A stretch of 64,000 bases of DNA from Taeniopygia guttata (Eukaryota; Chordata; Aves; Passeriformes; Estrildidae). The translations under genes and the position numbers were made by a program. The stretch is taken from contig NC_133024.1 of assembly GCF_048771995.1 (NCBI RefSeq), positions 44,802,001-44,866,000 of the forward strand, given 5' to 3'. Below the pieces are notes generated by a model that worked only from the letters and a program-made list of their open reading frames with translations, was not told the DNA's origin and made no database searches. How positions within the stretch are numbered: position 1 is the stretch's first letter; every line of letters begins with the position of its first letter. Below, piece by piece: positions 13,025 to 26,773 of this stretch.

Positions 13025-16000
13025 TGTATTCCTGTTCCACCCCTCTGTTATCTTTTTTATAGATGTTCTAATCTGCTGGTATCAGAAACAAAGAGTTGTT
13101 ACCCTGATGGATAACACTCACAAAATAATAAAATACAAAGAATTGTGATGAATAAATAGATATTTGATTATTTTACAAGGATGATAATGCAGAAAAATTG
13201 TTTCCTCTATTTAATGTCTTGCAAAGAGTTGCCATGCGTTACTGTCTAGAAACCACAAAAGAAATACAAAGGTACATGGCTAATAAAAGATGTACAGGCC
13301 TTTTCCTAGTTTCCTCTACAAGGTGAAAATTATCTGTAATAAAATAAATGAAGAAAACTTGAACTTTCTGTTTCTGTGTTCTGTGATCTGTTTCTGTGTT
13401 CTAACATTCTACAAATATTAGAAAAAAAAAGGTTCAAACTTGTTCACCTGCAAAACAAGATGATAAAACCTTTCAGCAGCTTGCTAACAAACCAGGAAAA
13501 TGGCTAACCCATATACATGTGTAGTCTTGTACACTAGAGTTCCCCAGATAAACTAACCTCATGGTCAGAACCTCCTTAATTTTTCCATGTCTTAGCAGAC
13601 AGTAACAAACAATACAAGCAATCATAAACTAGTTTTCAATGCCTTTCCCATATAGAAAGAGTGAAACTTGCAAATGACACATTTTATTTTCGGTTGGAGA
13701 GTTTTGGGTGACATACCCATATGCCAACGATTCTGGAACAATGATCATCTCTCTCACCCTTTGATCCAAAGATCCAAGGGAAGTAACAGCGACCCATGAT
13801 GATATGCAGGGAGAACAGCAGTACCTCAGTCAGTTAGCAGCTCCTAGATTCTCACACTGCTTTTCCTTTCACATGCCCCTGGGGAGTTCTTTGGAAAGAC
13901 AAGATGTAAAACCTGTGTGGCAAACAGATTCATTCAAAACTTGTACCTCATGGTACGTAAAGGCAGTAGCTACTGTCATTTAAAACAACCTTCAGGAATC
14001 AGTGCTTCCTTGTTTCACAATATCTCACAAGCAGCACTTATTAAGGCCACTGAATATCCAATTTAAACTCCTGGTGCAGTCACAGAGGATTTAGTTCAAC
14101 AAAATCCTACCCTCAGAAGTATGTTCTCTCCTAAGTTAAGACTTTGAGGTGACTAGTAAGAGAAGTTATTGAGACCAGTTCATTTAATTGTGAAAAAATC
14201 AACATGCACCAAAAGGTAAACCATATAATTTGCAGGAAGGCAACTTAATTAACTGAAGAGATGGATGGAATTTAGCTGCTGTTCCAGAGATATTTTCTGC
14301 ATTTTATGTTGAAGTGATCTGATAAAACAGTGAGTAGAGCTCAATTCTGAAACTGAAAAATCTGTCATTCTCCAATCCTGTGTCTATACTAATAATTAAT
14401 TTTAAAAACCACATTTATTCTTTCTGTTTCTCTATCTAGCACACATCTGTGTTTGTGCATTTGTTTTAACACAAAGGAGCATAATCCTTTAAAAGTTGCT
14501 CACTATATAACCACTGTCTATATGATCTACAATATGCAGTTAGGTAATTCTCCTGGAAGCTTAATGGTGCAATTTGAACCTGATTAGATAAATTTAAAAA
14601 TGTGATGTAGGTTTTCCATGATTCGGGTGAGAGTTTTGAAGATTTAATTGTTTAATAAAAGGAAAGGTTATTACACTGTTTACTTATGTACTTTAAATAG
14701 GAATCAGAAAAGTTTATTCCTCTTTGAAAAAGAAATGTTGGCATTTAAATCTTCAAAATAAGAAATTTCTCATAGTAGTACAGAGTGAAATTACCAAATC
14801 CCTCATGACAGCTGGTTTGGGTAGTTTTCCCTAAGTAAGTTATCATTCTGGGTTCTGGATTTCAAAATAATCAGGACTGATTAAACCAAAACAAATTTTG
14901 CAGGGAAAAAATGTATAACTTCTCCTTATGCTTAATAACATAGGGTTAAGTCACAACCCAGTCATTCAATCAGTTTTCAGGATGAAAGGGAGCAGGCATT
15001 CAGTTATTCATACAACTTCATGTAGATACATATTAAGTCACTGTAAATTCATATTGAGCAAGATCTTTGAGGCAGATTTACCCATTTTGCTTTCAGGAAG
15101 CTGCCTTATGAAAAAAAATTCAGATTATCTAGGAAATGGAGAATACTCAGAATATCTAATAAATGGAGAAAGCTTTAAGCCAGGAGGTAAGGTAGGAATA
15201 CAAGTTAAAAAATTATAGGAAGTTTTTCTTTTTGTGTTGAGTCTTTGTAGAATGGATCTCAGCTTTCAGGCCTGTTTTTAATTAACTCAAGGTATTTTAT
15301 GAGCTGACATCCCTTAAGGTGCCTACCAAGTCTCTTTTTCCAGTCTTTACTTGAGCTGCTATTTCCTAGTTCTTTCCTGTGATTATCATATTTACTGCAG
15401 TCACACATTGTACTCTGGAGTCTTTCTTCTAGGTATACTTAGTTGCTTTTCAAGGAAGGAATAGTCTTTCTTTCTTCCTGAACATGTGACCTGTCTATGA
15501 GGCATTTTAAAGGGAAAGAAATGTACAGTCAAAGAACAAATAAAATGCTCTGATACTGAAAGAAAGAATAGCATCTATTTGGAGATGGGTTCCCCCTGAC
15601 AGAAGGCAAAATGTAGGTAAAATAATATTAGGAAGTTTGGAGCTTATTTTTTCTTAGGATTTGGCCCTTACATAGGTTACTTTTTGTTTTAAAACATTTA
15701 TCTACAATTGTCTTTCAATAAATAATTGCTACACACTGGTGCAAAATATACACTTGCACACTCGTGCAAAATATATTTGATATCATACAGACAAAGAAAA
15801 ATTGCAGGAATTCAATATGCTCAGCAAAGAAATTGCAGGAAATCTTGTTTGTGTAAAGAAACCCTTATCTGCTTATTTTTACTAGAAGTTATTGTAGTTC
15901 AATACAAATGATTTTCCAAAATAATTTTGTTCTTCTAACACAAATGTTTTAGTGTATATCTTCATTGAATGTTTAATTATATGCTAATTACCTTGAAAGC

Positions 16001-17879
16001 ACAGCCAGATTCTTACTAAAAAAATATTTCACAGACAAAATTTTTATGCAGAAATATGATTTTTGCTAAAAACATAAAATATTTTTACATGACAGTTAAG
16101 TCACCTCTATTTACAGCTTTGCTGCAAAGTACCTAAGTGCAAAACTCTTTTTTTTAACTGAAGACTCCAATTTGACCTCTAACCATTTCTTCTGAGGTCT
16201 TTCCTTCACACACTGTAAGATTATTCTGGGGTGAAGAGAAGGCTGTTCTAGTTATGCTGATACAGACTATCACAAAAGGGATTTTGTTGATTCTGATTAA
16301 CTTCATGGGATCTAAAGGTAAATTTAATCAAGTCTAGACACATACAAAAGTATTAGTAGGTGTAGTAGTAGATTGATCCGCTGGATCTTTGTTGCAGATA
16401 GAATATACTTTACACCATTATAAAGATTTGACTAGCAATGTTATAATCATGTGTGGCTATGACATGGAGCATTTATATTCATTGACCCTTAGAACTTTTC
16501 CTATAACTAAGATAGGTAATTATTGAGCATATTGAACTTGGAAAATGGCTTTAGAAGAAAGCCAGTACAAATGAAGCTTATTTACTTGTATAGCTCCTTG
16601 AGATACATTCTTCCTGCTGTAAAATTTTACAGCAAAACACTGTAATTAAGCTGCATACAGACACAACAGAGCTCTTATGCCATTTTTACTGCACACACTC
16701 CAGGCCTCTACTCTGTCATTTCAAATCTCCAGATGTTCTTGCAACCCACAAGGGGTCCAAGACTCTCTGATAGTGACACATTTCTTATAGCTCAGGATAG
16801 CAGTGGAAAGCCAATTATAATAGCTTCCCTACTAGGTCCTGTGGTGTTTGAATCTTTGTAACCCTTGTGGGTTAGTTTGCTCTGAACTGGACTGTTAAAT
16901 TTCTAAAGAGACCGCCCTAAGAGGCAGTCACCATTTTCTGAATCAGAACTGATGAAGAACACTGTGGAGGAGACATGCTGTGCTCTTTCAGGAGGATTTT
17001 ATTATAGTTACTTACGCTTTGATAAGTTCAAACTTTTAAAATGAAGCTGAGGTGGCAGCAGTTATGCTACACCATCACTTCTCATTGCCACTCACTTTAT
17101 AAAAAGAGAAGGTATTTTTAAAAGGTTGTATATATACCTGAAGTCCATCCTTGCCTCTACCTTGCTGCAAACTCAACTGTTAAAATACTGTACTCTCAAA
17201 TCCAAGCATTTAAGATTTTGCACTGGATGGAACATGATATGTGCCCTGTAAATAATTAATTAGGAATCTTCTTGAAGTTTAATGACATGATTCAGGATAA
17301 AAGCCAATTAAATCAAATTTCTTCTAACTGGCAGAAAAATTAATATTTCTTGCACATAGTTGGCTTCTACATCAAATGGGGAGCAGCTTAAAAATTAAAC
17401 ACCAACTAAATTTAATGAGAGTGACCTTGAAAGGACAAAACATAGGATCAAGAGGAAAAGATAGTCAGTAGCCTTAGGGAGAGAAAAAAAATCACTTTAG
17501 TGGTTCATATTCTGTAATTTTCTTTATTATTTGCTAGTGTAAAATCAGATCACAAAGATCTGAAAGAATAATTTTGCAAGAGGATTAAATTTTTAGTGAC
17601 TGCAACTCTTTGTGAAATCAATTAATAGTTTCACACTTCTTGCTCCTGAGAACTATAAGTAAAAATATTAAAGTGGGAAGGTTTCATTTCAGTATTTTCA
17701 GTACAAAATTTTCCACAAACCTCCAGAAATTTACTTATTTTTCAATCTGTCAGTCACATTAAAAAATTCTTTTCTCCACTAAAATTTGAGCAGAAATACA
17801 GCAAATTACAACCTTCTTAATTAAATAGCATTTTGAAAACTTTTGAACTTCTTTTCTCTCTGACAATGTTAGAGAGAAA
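13025..17879. other. AT-rich non-coding DNA, no gene seen
   Basis: No supported genes or recognisable repeats. The longest open frame (14928-15218, 96 codons) has no domain signature. Confidence 0.55.
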
Positions 17880-18262
17880 CAGAAGAGCAATTGAAGACTT
17901 TGGGCTTGTCTAGTTTGGAGGAGGCTGAGTGACCTTATTGCTTTCTTCCTGAGGAAGTGAAGTGTAGGGAAAGGTGCTTATCTCTTCTCACACTATTTAA
18001 TGATAGGATCCAGGGAGATTGTTCAAAACTGTGTCAAGAGAGGTTTACAGACAAAATGAGGAAGCATTTCTTTATCCAGTGGGTGGTCAAACATTGGAAC
18101 AGGCTTCCTAGGGAAGTGGTTGCTATCCCAGGCCTGTAAGAGTTTAAGAGTCATTAATTTGGACAATGCCCTTAATAACGTTTTAAATTTGGTCAGCCCT
18201 GAAGTGTTCAGGCAGTTGAACTAGATCATCACTGTAGGTCTTTTCCTACTGAAAAATAATCT
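17880..18262 (+). repeat. Degraded CR1 LINE 3' end
   Basis: Plus-strand CR1 3' sequence. It shows 'cttgtctagtttggaggagg', 'gaccttattgctttcttcc', 'tggtcaaacattggaacagg' and 'cttcctagggaagtggttgc', then a run-down version of the 'ttggactagatgacc' segment and the final 'ctattttatt'. The 60-codon frame at 17957-18139 is part of this repeat, not a gene. Confidence 0.85.
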
Positions 18263-21200
18263 ATTTTATTCAGTCATGTAGAGGAACATATTTTTTCATC
18301 ATCAAAGTTCTTCCTTCATGCCAGCTCTTCTTTATTCTCCTGAGTCAATTTGAATCTTAGGTGCATATTTTTCTCTTCTCCTTTTTGTTTTTTTCATTTG
18401 TCTTCAATCTACTTGTAAGACATACTTTCAAAGTATTTGAAGTATACCTCTTTTATTATTTGGTCAAATTTATGCCCATCAGAAATTACACCTAATGTAT
18501 CATTCTTCCTTCATAGAGTAATTGCCATTAAACTGGAAGGAATTGGTCCTAAACTATTAATGAAGAATGGAGTTGCCTAGGTATACACGTATCCAGGGAA
18601 CCTCTTGACATAACTTTAAATGGTTGGAAAGAAGCTGAAAATACTGAGATCATTAGAGGAGCCCAGGGTTGAAGTCTTTCACATTTGGTATAGTTTACAT
18701 AATCCAACTGTTTAAATATGACCAATATGATTTTCTTTAAGAAAGAAAATTTATTTTAAATTAAACAGCATGCAAAATGCTGTGGAATATTATCATCCTA
18801 CATTAATAATTATGTATTTCACAAATTCATTATTTCTGATCATGTAGTCTCATTCTTTAATGCAATAGCAAATTCAAAATTAGACCAGATTGCTCTGTTC
18901 CTTCTACATAAAATTCTGATATTCTCAGCCTCTCTGAGGAGACTTCTGTAGTGCTTATATTTTACTGGCTAGTGCTGAATCCCAGCATTTACCTTAGTTA
19001 ATATATTGAATGTGATACATATTTAGGTGTGTCCCTGGCCTCCAGACAGAGCACAAGTCATAAGCTGCCTTGCTTTTAATGTTTAATCAACTCTCCATAC
19101 TTTTCATAATTCTACATGTTGGGGTTTTAGTTTGGTTTTTTTGGTTTTCTGTTTAGTTGGGGCAGGGAGTGTGTGAGTTGGTTTGTTTTTTTTTTTTTGG
19201 TGGTTGGGACTTTTTTCCCATGCTATAGAATATTTTTAGTTTTGGTGATGCAGTCAAGATACACAAAAAATCAGCAAACTTCCCTATTCTGTAAACGTTT
19301 TATGATTGCAAAAAAGGAGCTGGGCAATGAAGGGTTTCTATTTATTCTAGACTGACCTGAAATGGATATTTCCTAACTTACAGTTTTGCTTACACAGTAG
19401 TTATTTATATCCTGTTTTAACAATTTATTTTACTGAAGTAATAATTTATGAGTGACCATCACAGTTACTGTTTTGTTTCTGGGTGGTGCCAATGTTTATA
19501 AAGAAAGAAAATCTGAAATTGCAAGATTTCTGCATACATGTCAATCATATGTTTATATGAATGATGAACCTTCCGTGAGTATTTTCAAAGAGACCAAATG
19601 ATCAATTGTAACATTTTATCTGAAGGAATATTCTTGTTATACACTTACCTATTTATTAATTTTTTTACATGAAGACTGAAGCAAATACATGCAATTTGCA
19701 TGCCTCTCACCTGTATCCAAATTTAATTATTCATGTCTATCAATTAAACCTCAAAAATTAATTTGTAAAATTAAATACTATATTTTTGGTAAGGATCTAA
19801 TAAGAATAAACTCCTGCTTTTTAAGGAATTTTGATAGTGCTCTTCCTTCCACCCCAAACTGACCTATATTCCCCTGCTCAAGGCATAACCACCAGTGGTA
19901 ATGGTAATGGATATATTTGGCAGGGATGGCTCAACCAGCTCAAAGTTGATTTGAGGGAGGCAGATAGCAACACAACAGCCAATGGTTAATTTAAACAATG
20001 CACCCAACCTAATCACAGTGTTGGTAGATGCCCAACTCAGCCAAACTTGGAAGAAACTAACATATCAGTATGCAAATATGATAATGAGTCAATAATTTTA
20101 CTGCTGAAATAGTGAGCAGCCCAAGAGCCTTTTGAACAATTCCATATGGCAGAGACTGCATCACAGGACTTTACTCCGAGTATGGGCTTTTCTCAAGTTT
20201 ATGCCTGCCACAGAGATTCCTTGCTCCTCAATACTGAGAAATTTCTTGCCTCATCAGATCCTCCATAAGGGAATAATAGCTTGCTTAACTTTGTAAGCTT
20301 TGATAAGGTTATATCTTAGATTTAATGTGCACATATAATCACTCAGACATAAACCTTTGATTAAGTCTGAGACTAGGACTGAATTCAGGTGCATGCAGAC
20401 TCATCTGAGGAAAGCTATGGTGTCATCTCTGAACTTTGTGATCTGAAGTGAGCACCTCCAAAGTGTCTGGCTTACCCTGTCCTCTGTGTAGTAAATAATC
20501 AAGAGCACCTTGCCATAAAATCTTGTTAAACCACTATCTTATTTATTGAAAAACTTTCTTAAAAGCTGGTTTATATCAATAAACTTACTAAAACTTCTCT
20601 CTTACAAGTGAAGTGCATTATTTCATTCACAACAGGAATGACTGCAATATGTGAAATGCAATTATGTTTTTTTGGTTTTTTTAGATGTTGGGCTGGCCCA
20701 CAGAGACATCCAGACATGAGAAAAAAAATGAGAAAGAATAGGCAATTGTTGTGGCCTTTAGGGTATTACAATTGACAATTGAAAGAATTAGAAAAACAGA
20801 AGTTTTTTTTCCAGAATGGACATAAATAATTTAAAGGAAGCATTGTGAATAGAGAAAAAAATAATTCAAATAAACCACCATGTCCTCAGTCTCAAAAAAT
20901 GAAATCTCTAATCTCACTCTACAAATTAGAACATAAAAAGGAGAAATAAAGAACATGGGAGCTCAACTAAGACCTAGGGAGAACTACTGCTCTTAAGAAA
21001 AATGTTTGTTATTACAGCTTTTTTGTAACTGCCATTTTATATACTTATACCTCAAGCAATACTGGTTTCTGCTTTTATATTAAAATTACTTGCTGATAGT
21101 TTTGCAAATTTTTAGAACTATCGCTATGATACATCAATGAGATGATCAGAATTTGACTTTCAGGCCGACATTTATAAATCGAAACCATGCCTAAAGGTTT

Positions 21201-22034
21201 AAGCCAATGTCAGAACTATTGCTCTACAATATGTAATACCATTTGGTTTTGGAAAGCTATCTCATCAGAAACAGGAAGAAAGTCACTTATGTGACAAATA
21301 ATTTCTTTGGTTATGACACACAAAAAGTGCTGACCTGTAACATAGTTCTCACAGAAATAATGTCCACTCTCTTTCTATGAAATTCTCTTTCTAGTGGATC
21401 TTTGATTCTACAAGTCTTCCAGTTTGGTTTAAAGTATGTAAACTCTCCTGCTCTACTGACTGACTTCTACATTATTTCCCTTTGGTCTGCTAAACCTGTG
21501 TCCTTAGTAGCAACTTTCTCCTTACTGATACTTACACAGTGAAGTCTTGTCTGCACAGGATATATATTTTCTCGTAATATAATGCGAACATGGGCCTGTT
21601 CTTATACTTACATTTACCTTCCAGTTATACTGTTGGGAGTGACAGTGTTTGTACTGCTGGAAAAGTTTAAAGAATGTGAAGCTATGAGTTTATAATTGTA
21701 ATAAGTATGCATTTAATTGAAGTACTGATAGGCTACAGAGGGGTTGTCTCATTTAACTTTAGACAGCTAAAATATAGAAACCTACCTTTGACCTGGACAC
21801 TTTTTCTGTTCAGGAAGTTGAGGTAACTAATCTATGTCAGATATGTGCTAAACGAGACCATCTATACTCTGAAAGTGACTATTTTTCTACTTTGACTTAA
21901 ACATACCTGATGGAAGGGAAGGAAAGATGAGGAAAGCAGGCTCTTTCCAGTGTTGTCCAGTGATAGGACAATAGTCAATATGTACAAACTGAAATCCATA
22001 TTTCATCATCACAAAAAAAAAACCAAAAAACCCT
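18263..22034. other. AT-rich non-coding DNA, no gene seen
   Basis: No supported gene. There is a T-rich tract at about 19130-19220. The block at 19860-20480 is less AT-rich and could be an unrecognised old repeat, but I cannot name it. Confidence 0.5.
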
Positions 22035-22200
22035 GGCGGTAGTAAACAGTGGTGGCCAAGAAGAGATACCCCTGGAGATATTCAAAACTTGACTGGATAA
22101 AACCATAAACAACAAGATATGCCTGACTCTGCTTGAACAAGAGTAGATTATCAAAAATGGCCCATTCTAATTTCAACAACTCTGTGATTTTATTGTTCTT
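22035..22200 (+). repeat. CR1 LINE 3' terminal fragment
   Basis: The segment running from 'cccctggagatattcaaaac' through 'ttgactggataaaacc' and 'ctgactctgcttgaacaag' to 'aactctgtgattttatt' follows the CR1 3' end, including the terminal 'tctgtgatt'-type repeat. It is short and decayed. Confidence 0.75.
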
Positions 22201-23814
22201 GGTTATCAAAAGATTTATTATCTCAGATGATGTCTAATGTCATGTTTGTAAATAATAGGTTTCTTTCTAATGATCATTCAGAGCCTCCTGGTTCTTTAGA
22301 ACAGTAAAAGCAACTAATTATTCCTCCAAACTGAATCATCAAAAACAAATAAAAGACTTCAAAGAGCTATTCAAGGTGTGATTAGAATAACTTGAGCTGA
22401 ACAACAAAGTCATAAAAATTTAAAAATATAACAAATAAAGCAAATAGAGGTAGATGTGTAATTATGTAAATATTATGTAAAAATCTACAGGATATCTTCC
22501 ACGTCCACAGGAAGCTATTCAAATCCTAGCAATGCCAATAGACAATGAAGTAAAACTGCAGCACAAGAAGTAGACACAGGTGAACTTAATCATATTAATG
22601 TAAGGACTAAAAATGTAATAAAATAGTGCTGAGCCATTTCAAATTAAGACTCCTTTTTGCTGATAAGTTAAATAAGAAAAATGGCTGTATTCTTACTTTT
22701 GAAATAGCCCTTTGAAAATGTAACTGGGAAGTCTTAAATTATCATGTTCACAAAAATTTTTATTAGAATATCCAAGCAAATGTACGAAGTAAAAATTGCA
22801 CTGTTTTCTTTTCCCTAGATGCTTACCAGTGCTATTTCCCCCAAGGTATCATTACACTAGTTCTACAAAGACTTAAATATTCATTTAGTGCTGTGTATTC
22901 TATTAAATCATCTTCTCTTTTGGTCTCTTTCCAGCAGGATATAGAAAATTAAAACTACACCTCTATTTCATCTTCTTTCCCTTTTGGAATATTAGCATAC
23001 CACCAAAAATACCTATTTTTTAAAAACAAGAACTTCTGTAGTATGTAATTAGCTATTAGTTTTAAAGATTTGTAAAGTACAGCTTCCAAGATCCATGTTT
23101 TCAAGAAACTGATTTGGCTACTAATATAATATTTTTAGCTGCTGATACAGAGGAAAGTACTCAATCATACCTTTGTATAACATCCTTCTCTCAAAATACA
23201 AAACAGAAGTATTTATTATACTTTCTCTTAATTAAATTAGGTTTTCTTAGTTAATAAATTTAGCTTTGTGATTTGTTAGCATTGCTGTGCAACTCAAAGG
23301 ATTTATTTGATTGATAATGTGTTCAAATACCTTACTGCATTTATTTATTTTATAATTTGCTCCTCTCCTTCCATAAAGAAAGACAGCCTAATAATATTTA
23401 TAATGTTATTTAATTTTTTTTTAATTTATAAAAAATAGAAAGCTTGATAATTATTTCATTATAGTTCAATATATATCTAATAGTTTAAAACCAGGAGCTG
23501 TGGAAAATACATACATTTCTGAACTGATTGTTGGAGATCAAGAGGAACGCACTAAGAAAATGGGAAAAAAAACTCACCCGAAACTTATTTATGGGACACT
23601 AGATCTCAACATAGTCCCTACTAATTGTGAGAGAAGTTGAGATAATTGGCTAAAAGCAGCTTCGATGTCTAAATGTAGGTTTAAGACTGAATCTCATCAA
23701 CTAAAGACACTCAAAAGTCTTACAAGCTAAATTCCTTGTGGAAGACTGAATTTTTCTGGGGAAAAAAAAGTTGACAAGATATTGGAATTACATGCTCTGA
23801 AAATGGTGAAGTGA
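22201..23814. other. AT-rich non-coding DNA, no gene seen
   Basis: No gene, RNA or named repeat recognised. This is among the most AT-rich parts of the window, with long T/A runs at about 23340-23480. Confidence 0.55.
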
Positions 23815-24062
23815 AATATATAATCCACCAAAACCTTGGTGCCTCTTCCTTACACACACATCCCAGATATTTATACACATTGGTAAGACCTGTCTGAATA
23901 TTTTTCCAGGCCGAGCACTTTTGGGTCTCAGACTTTCCTTATATGACAAATGCTCCAATTTCTTAATCATCATCATGGTCCTTAATTAAACTTCTTGTTA
24001 GCATGTCTACACACTACTTGTACTGGAGACCTCAGAACCTGGACCTGGAATTCCAGATGATG
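23815..24062 (-). repeat. Degraded CR1 LINE fragment
   Basis: The reverse-oriented CR1 body is recognisable from 'gatatttatacacattggta', 'gaatatttttccaggccgag', 'ctcagactttccttatatga', 'atgctccaatttcttaatca', and 'ttgtactggagacctcagaa'. The minus open frame at 23788-23976 is a by-product of this repeat. Confidence 0.75.
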
Positions 24063-26202
24063 CCTTCTTTCTTACTCTTTCCTAGGTAAGTACTCTGGAC
24101 ATCAGTCTGTGAGTTGTGTGGCAGGCAGTGTACATATGTTTTTAGGTGTATATGTTATATTTACATTCATGCAAGTACATGCTGGTAATACATCTTCAGG
24201 CTCACCTGGTTGGACCTGGAGACCTAAAGAAACAGCAGCCTCACTTCTCATGGGCTGCTGATCTGGCACGATACATCTTCCTCTAACAACTCTAAACATA
24301 GACATATCCTTGATCAAAATCCCAGAGTTACGACTTTGATCAATTTTAAAAGACTGTGACAAGTACATACTACAAGCTATTAAACCCTAAATACTAGAAT
24401 ATTAACTCCATGATTGTCCTGTCTCTGTGATTTTTACTTTTTATTAGCACTTTAAAAAAAATCACTTTTATTATACGTATTCATAAGTGTATCTGCTTAC
24501 AGAACCTACCTCTATAACTTTTAATCCTACAATAGCAGATATCAGCCATTAATTTCTTTGTACCAATGAAGTAAAACTTCATTTTGTATTCTTTTACCTT
24601 CTAACTTCCAAAATTCTTAAGATTACAGTAATCTTGAAAGCACACAATATTTTAAACAATGATTTAAAATTATTAATTTAATTGGTACCTATGATAATTT
24701 AAGTGACACATCAGATCTTGGATATTCCAAAATCTTCTCTACTGATCTTCAGATTGAAACAAAAATATGTACTAGGCTCACTAGAAAGGTCCTATAATTT
24801 GAGTTATAAAGACCATCCTTCACATACAGAACATTTATAGTTATAAACTTTTAGAGGAAGAGTATGGCATTAGGAGGAAAGATTAAGGCAGTACATTTTC
24901 CGAAGAGAAATTGTGACGGTTCTCTAAAAATTATTATTGGAAGACTTACATTTCACAGTATAATGTCAATGCAAGCACAGATATATAAGAAAACTACACA
25001 TTTCTCATGAAAACAAAGGATATTTTGTCTAATATTCAAACATTTCATGCTTCTTACACCATTTATCCTGTTTTGTAGAGAAACATTGCAATCAATATAT
25101 CAATGAAGTTAGAATTTTTAGCTGATAAATTAGGTCGTACTTTGGCCACTTTCCCCCTCTTTTCTCTCCAAGAGACATTAGAATAATGGGTATCCTAACC
25201 TTCATCACAGTCCATTCACCCTCTAGCTATAACTAAATTACACAGTAAAATATAACTTTGATAATTCAAAATTTGTGTTAAATATACTGTTCACTGCAGG
25301 ATGAAATAAATACTTTAAAGAAGTAAATTTAAAGGTCATCTGATAAAGAGGACAAGAAAGGTTCTTCTTTTAGACCAATTTAAACATTGAATCAAATTCA
25401 GAAGTGTTTTTATCTGTTGCCAACCCTAAGTACTTAAGGTCTCAAATGTATTGACTAGACTTCAAATAATAAAATACATAGAACTATTATAACACAGTAT
25501 CATTTAAAGATTTGTGAGTATTTGGTCCTAATTTTTGTCCTCTTTTAAGACTTTTCAAAATAAGACATTCAGATACATATTCTGATTTCTTTTATATAGT
25601 TTAAGTAGAAAATAAAATTCTCATTTATTCCCGCTCTCAAAATATCATGACTCCTATGCTATCTAGGACATAAAAAATCACGCCGTTTATAGTAACTTAC
25701 TTTAGGTCACATAAAACAATGAATTTTACTGTTGTCTATTCCAACCTATGGTGCTTATTTTTCCAATAAAAACATATTGGTTTCACTGCAGAGAACAAAA
25801 TTTACACTACAGAGAGCAAAACAGATTTTAACTCAATTCCACATTCTTATGCTTGTTTTATTTCCATCTTTAAAGAAGACAAATTTTTTTAGTACACTTT
25901 AATGCTTTTTTTCTTTTTTAGCTGTTTTAGTCTTAGAGTCAGACATAAAACTTAATTACTTTTTCGATGGATGTTACTTTGTATTAGTCAGTAAATGTCA
26001 TTTCTCATCATGCTGATTAGGAAGCAGGTTTTCTTTGGCTCTTTCAAAGTTATTTATATTATTATCTGGTTTGATTAGCTAAAGCCAGACTTGTATCATC
26101 TACACAATGTTGCTTAAATTTACATGTTAGTTTTAAGCAGATTTTGACAGCAGAATACAAGACAGAAAGACTCCAGTTAAAAATAAACCAAACAATTTTT
26201 TT
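24063..26202. other. AT-rich non-coding DNA, no gene seen
   Basis: No gene supported. The block at 24100-24300 is more GC-rich than its surroundings and may be an unrecognised older repeat. Confidence 0.5.
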
Positions 26203-26773
26203 TGTGGTTTAACCCTATACAGAAGCTGAACACCACACACCTGCTCAGTCACTTCCGGCCCTGTTGCCATAGTGAAGAGAATTAGAAGTGTAAAAGTGAG
26301 AATACTCATGGGCTGAGTTAAAGATGTTTTAATAGGAAAAGCAATAGCTTTGAACACAAGCAAAGCAAAACAAAGAATTCATTCACAGCTCCCCACAGGC
26401 AGGCAGGTGTTCAGCCATCTTCAGGCGAGCAGGCCACCATCATGTGTAATGGTTGTTTGGGATGACAAATGTCCTTCTTTTCCTTTTTCTGCCCACAGAT
26501 TTATATACTGAACAGGACACTGTATGGTGTGGAACATCCCTTGGGTCTGTGTGGTCAGCTGTCCTGGCTGTATCCCCTTGCCCTGAACCTCCAGCCTGCC
26601 TGTTACTGGGATAAGGTCTGAAGAAGAAAAGGCCTTGATTCTGTGTAAGCACTGCTCAGAAGTAACTCAATCATCCCTCTGCTACCAACACACTTCTCAG
26701 CACCAATGCTGAACATGGACCCATGTAAGATGCTCTGAAGAAAACTAACTCTATCCCAGACAAAACCAGTACA
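26203..26773 (-). mobile_element. Solo LTR, family 1 copy A
   Basis: On the minus strand the element starts TGTACTGGTTTTG and ends GGGTTAAACCACA, i.e. TG...CA ends like a retroviral LTR. Minus-strand features include a TATA-like 'agtatataaatctg' (around 26502) and an ATTAAA-type signal ('cctattaaaacatc'). It aligns well by eye with copy B (30823-31379) and, in opposite orientation, with copy C (43425-43657). No target duplication is visible at the edges and no internal coding remains, so it is an old solo LTR. The viral class cannot be set from the LTR alone. Confidence 0.75.
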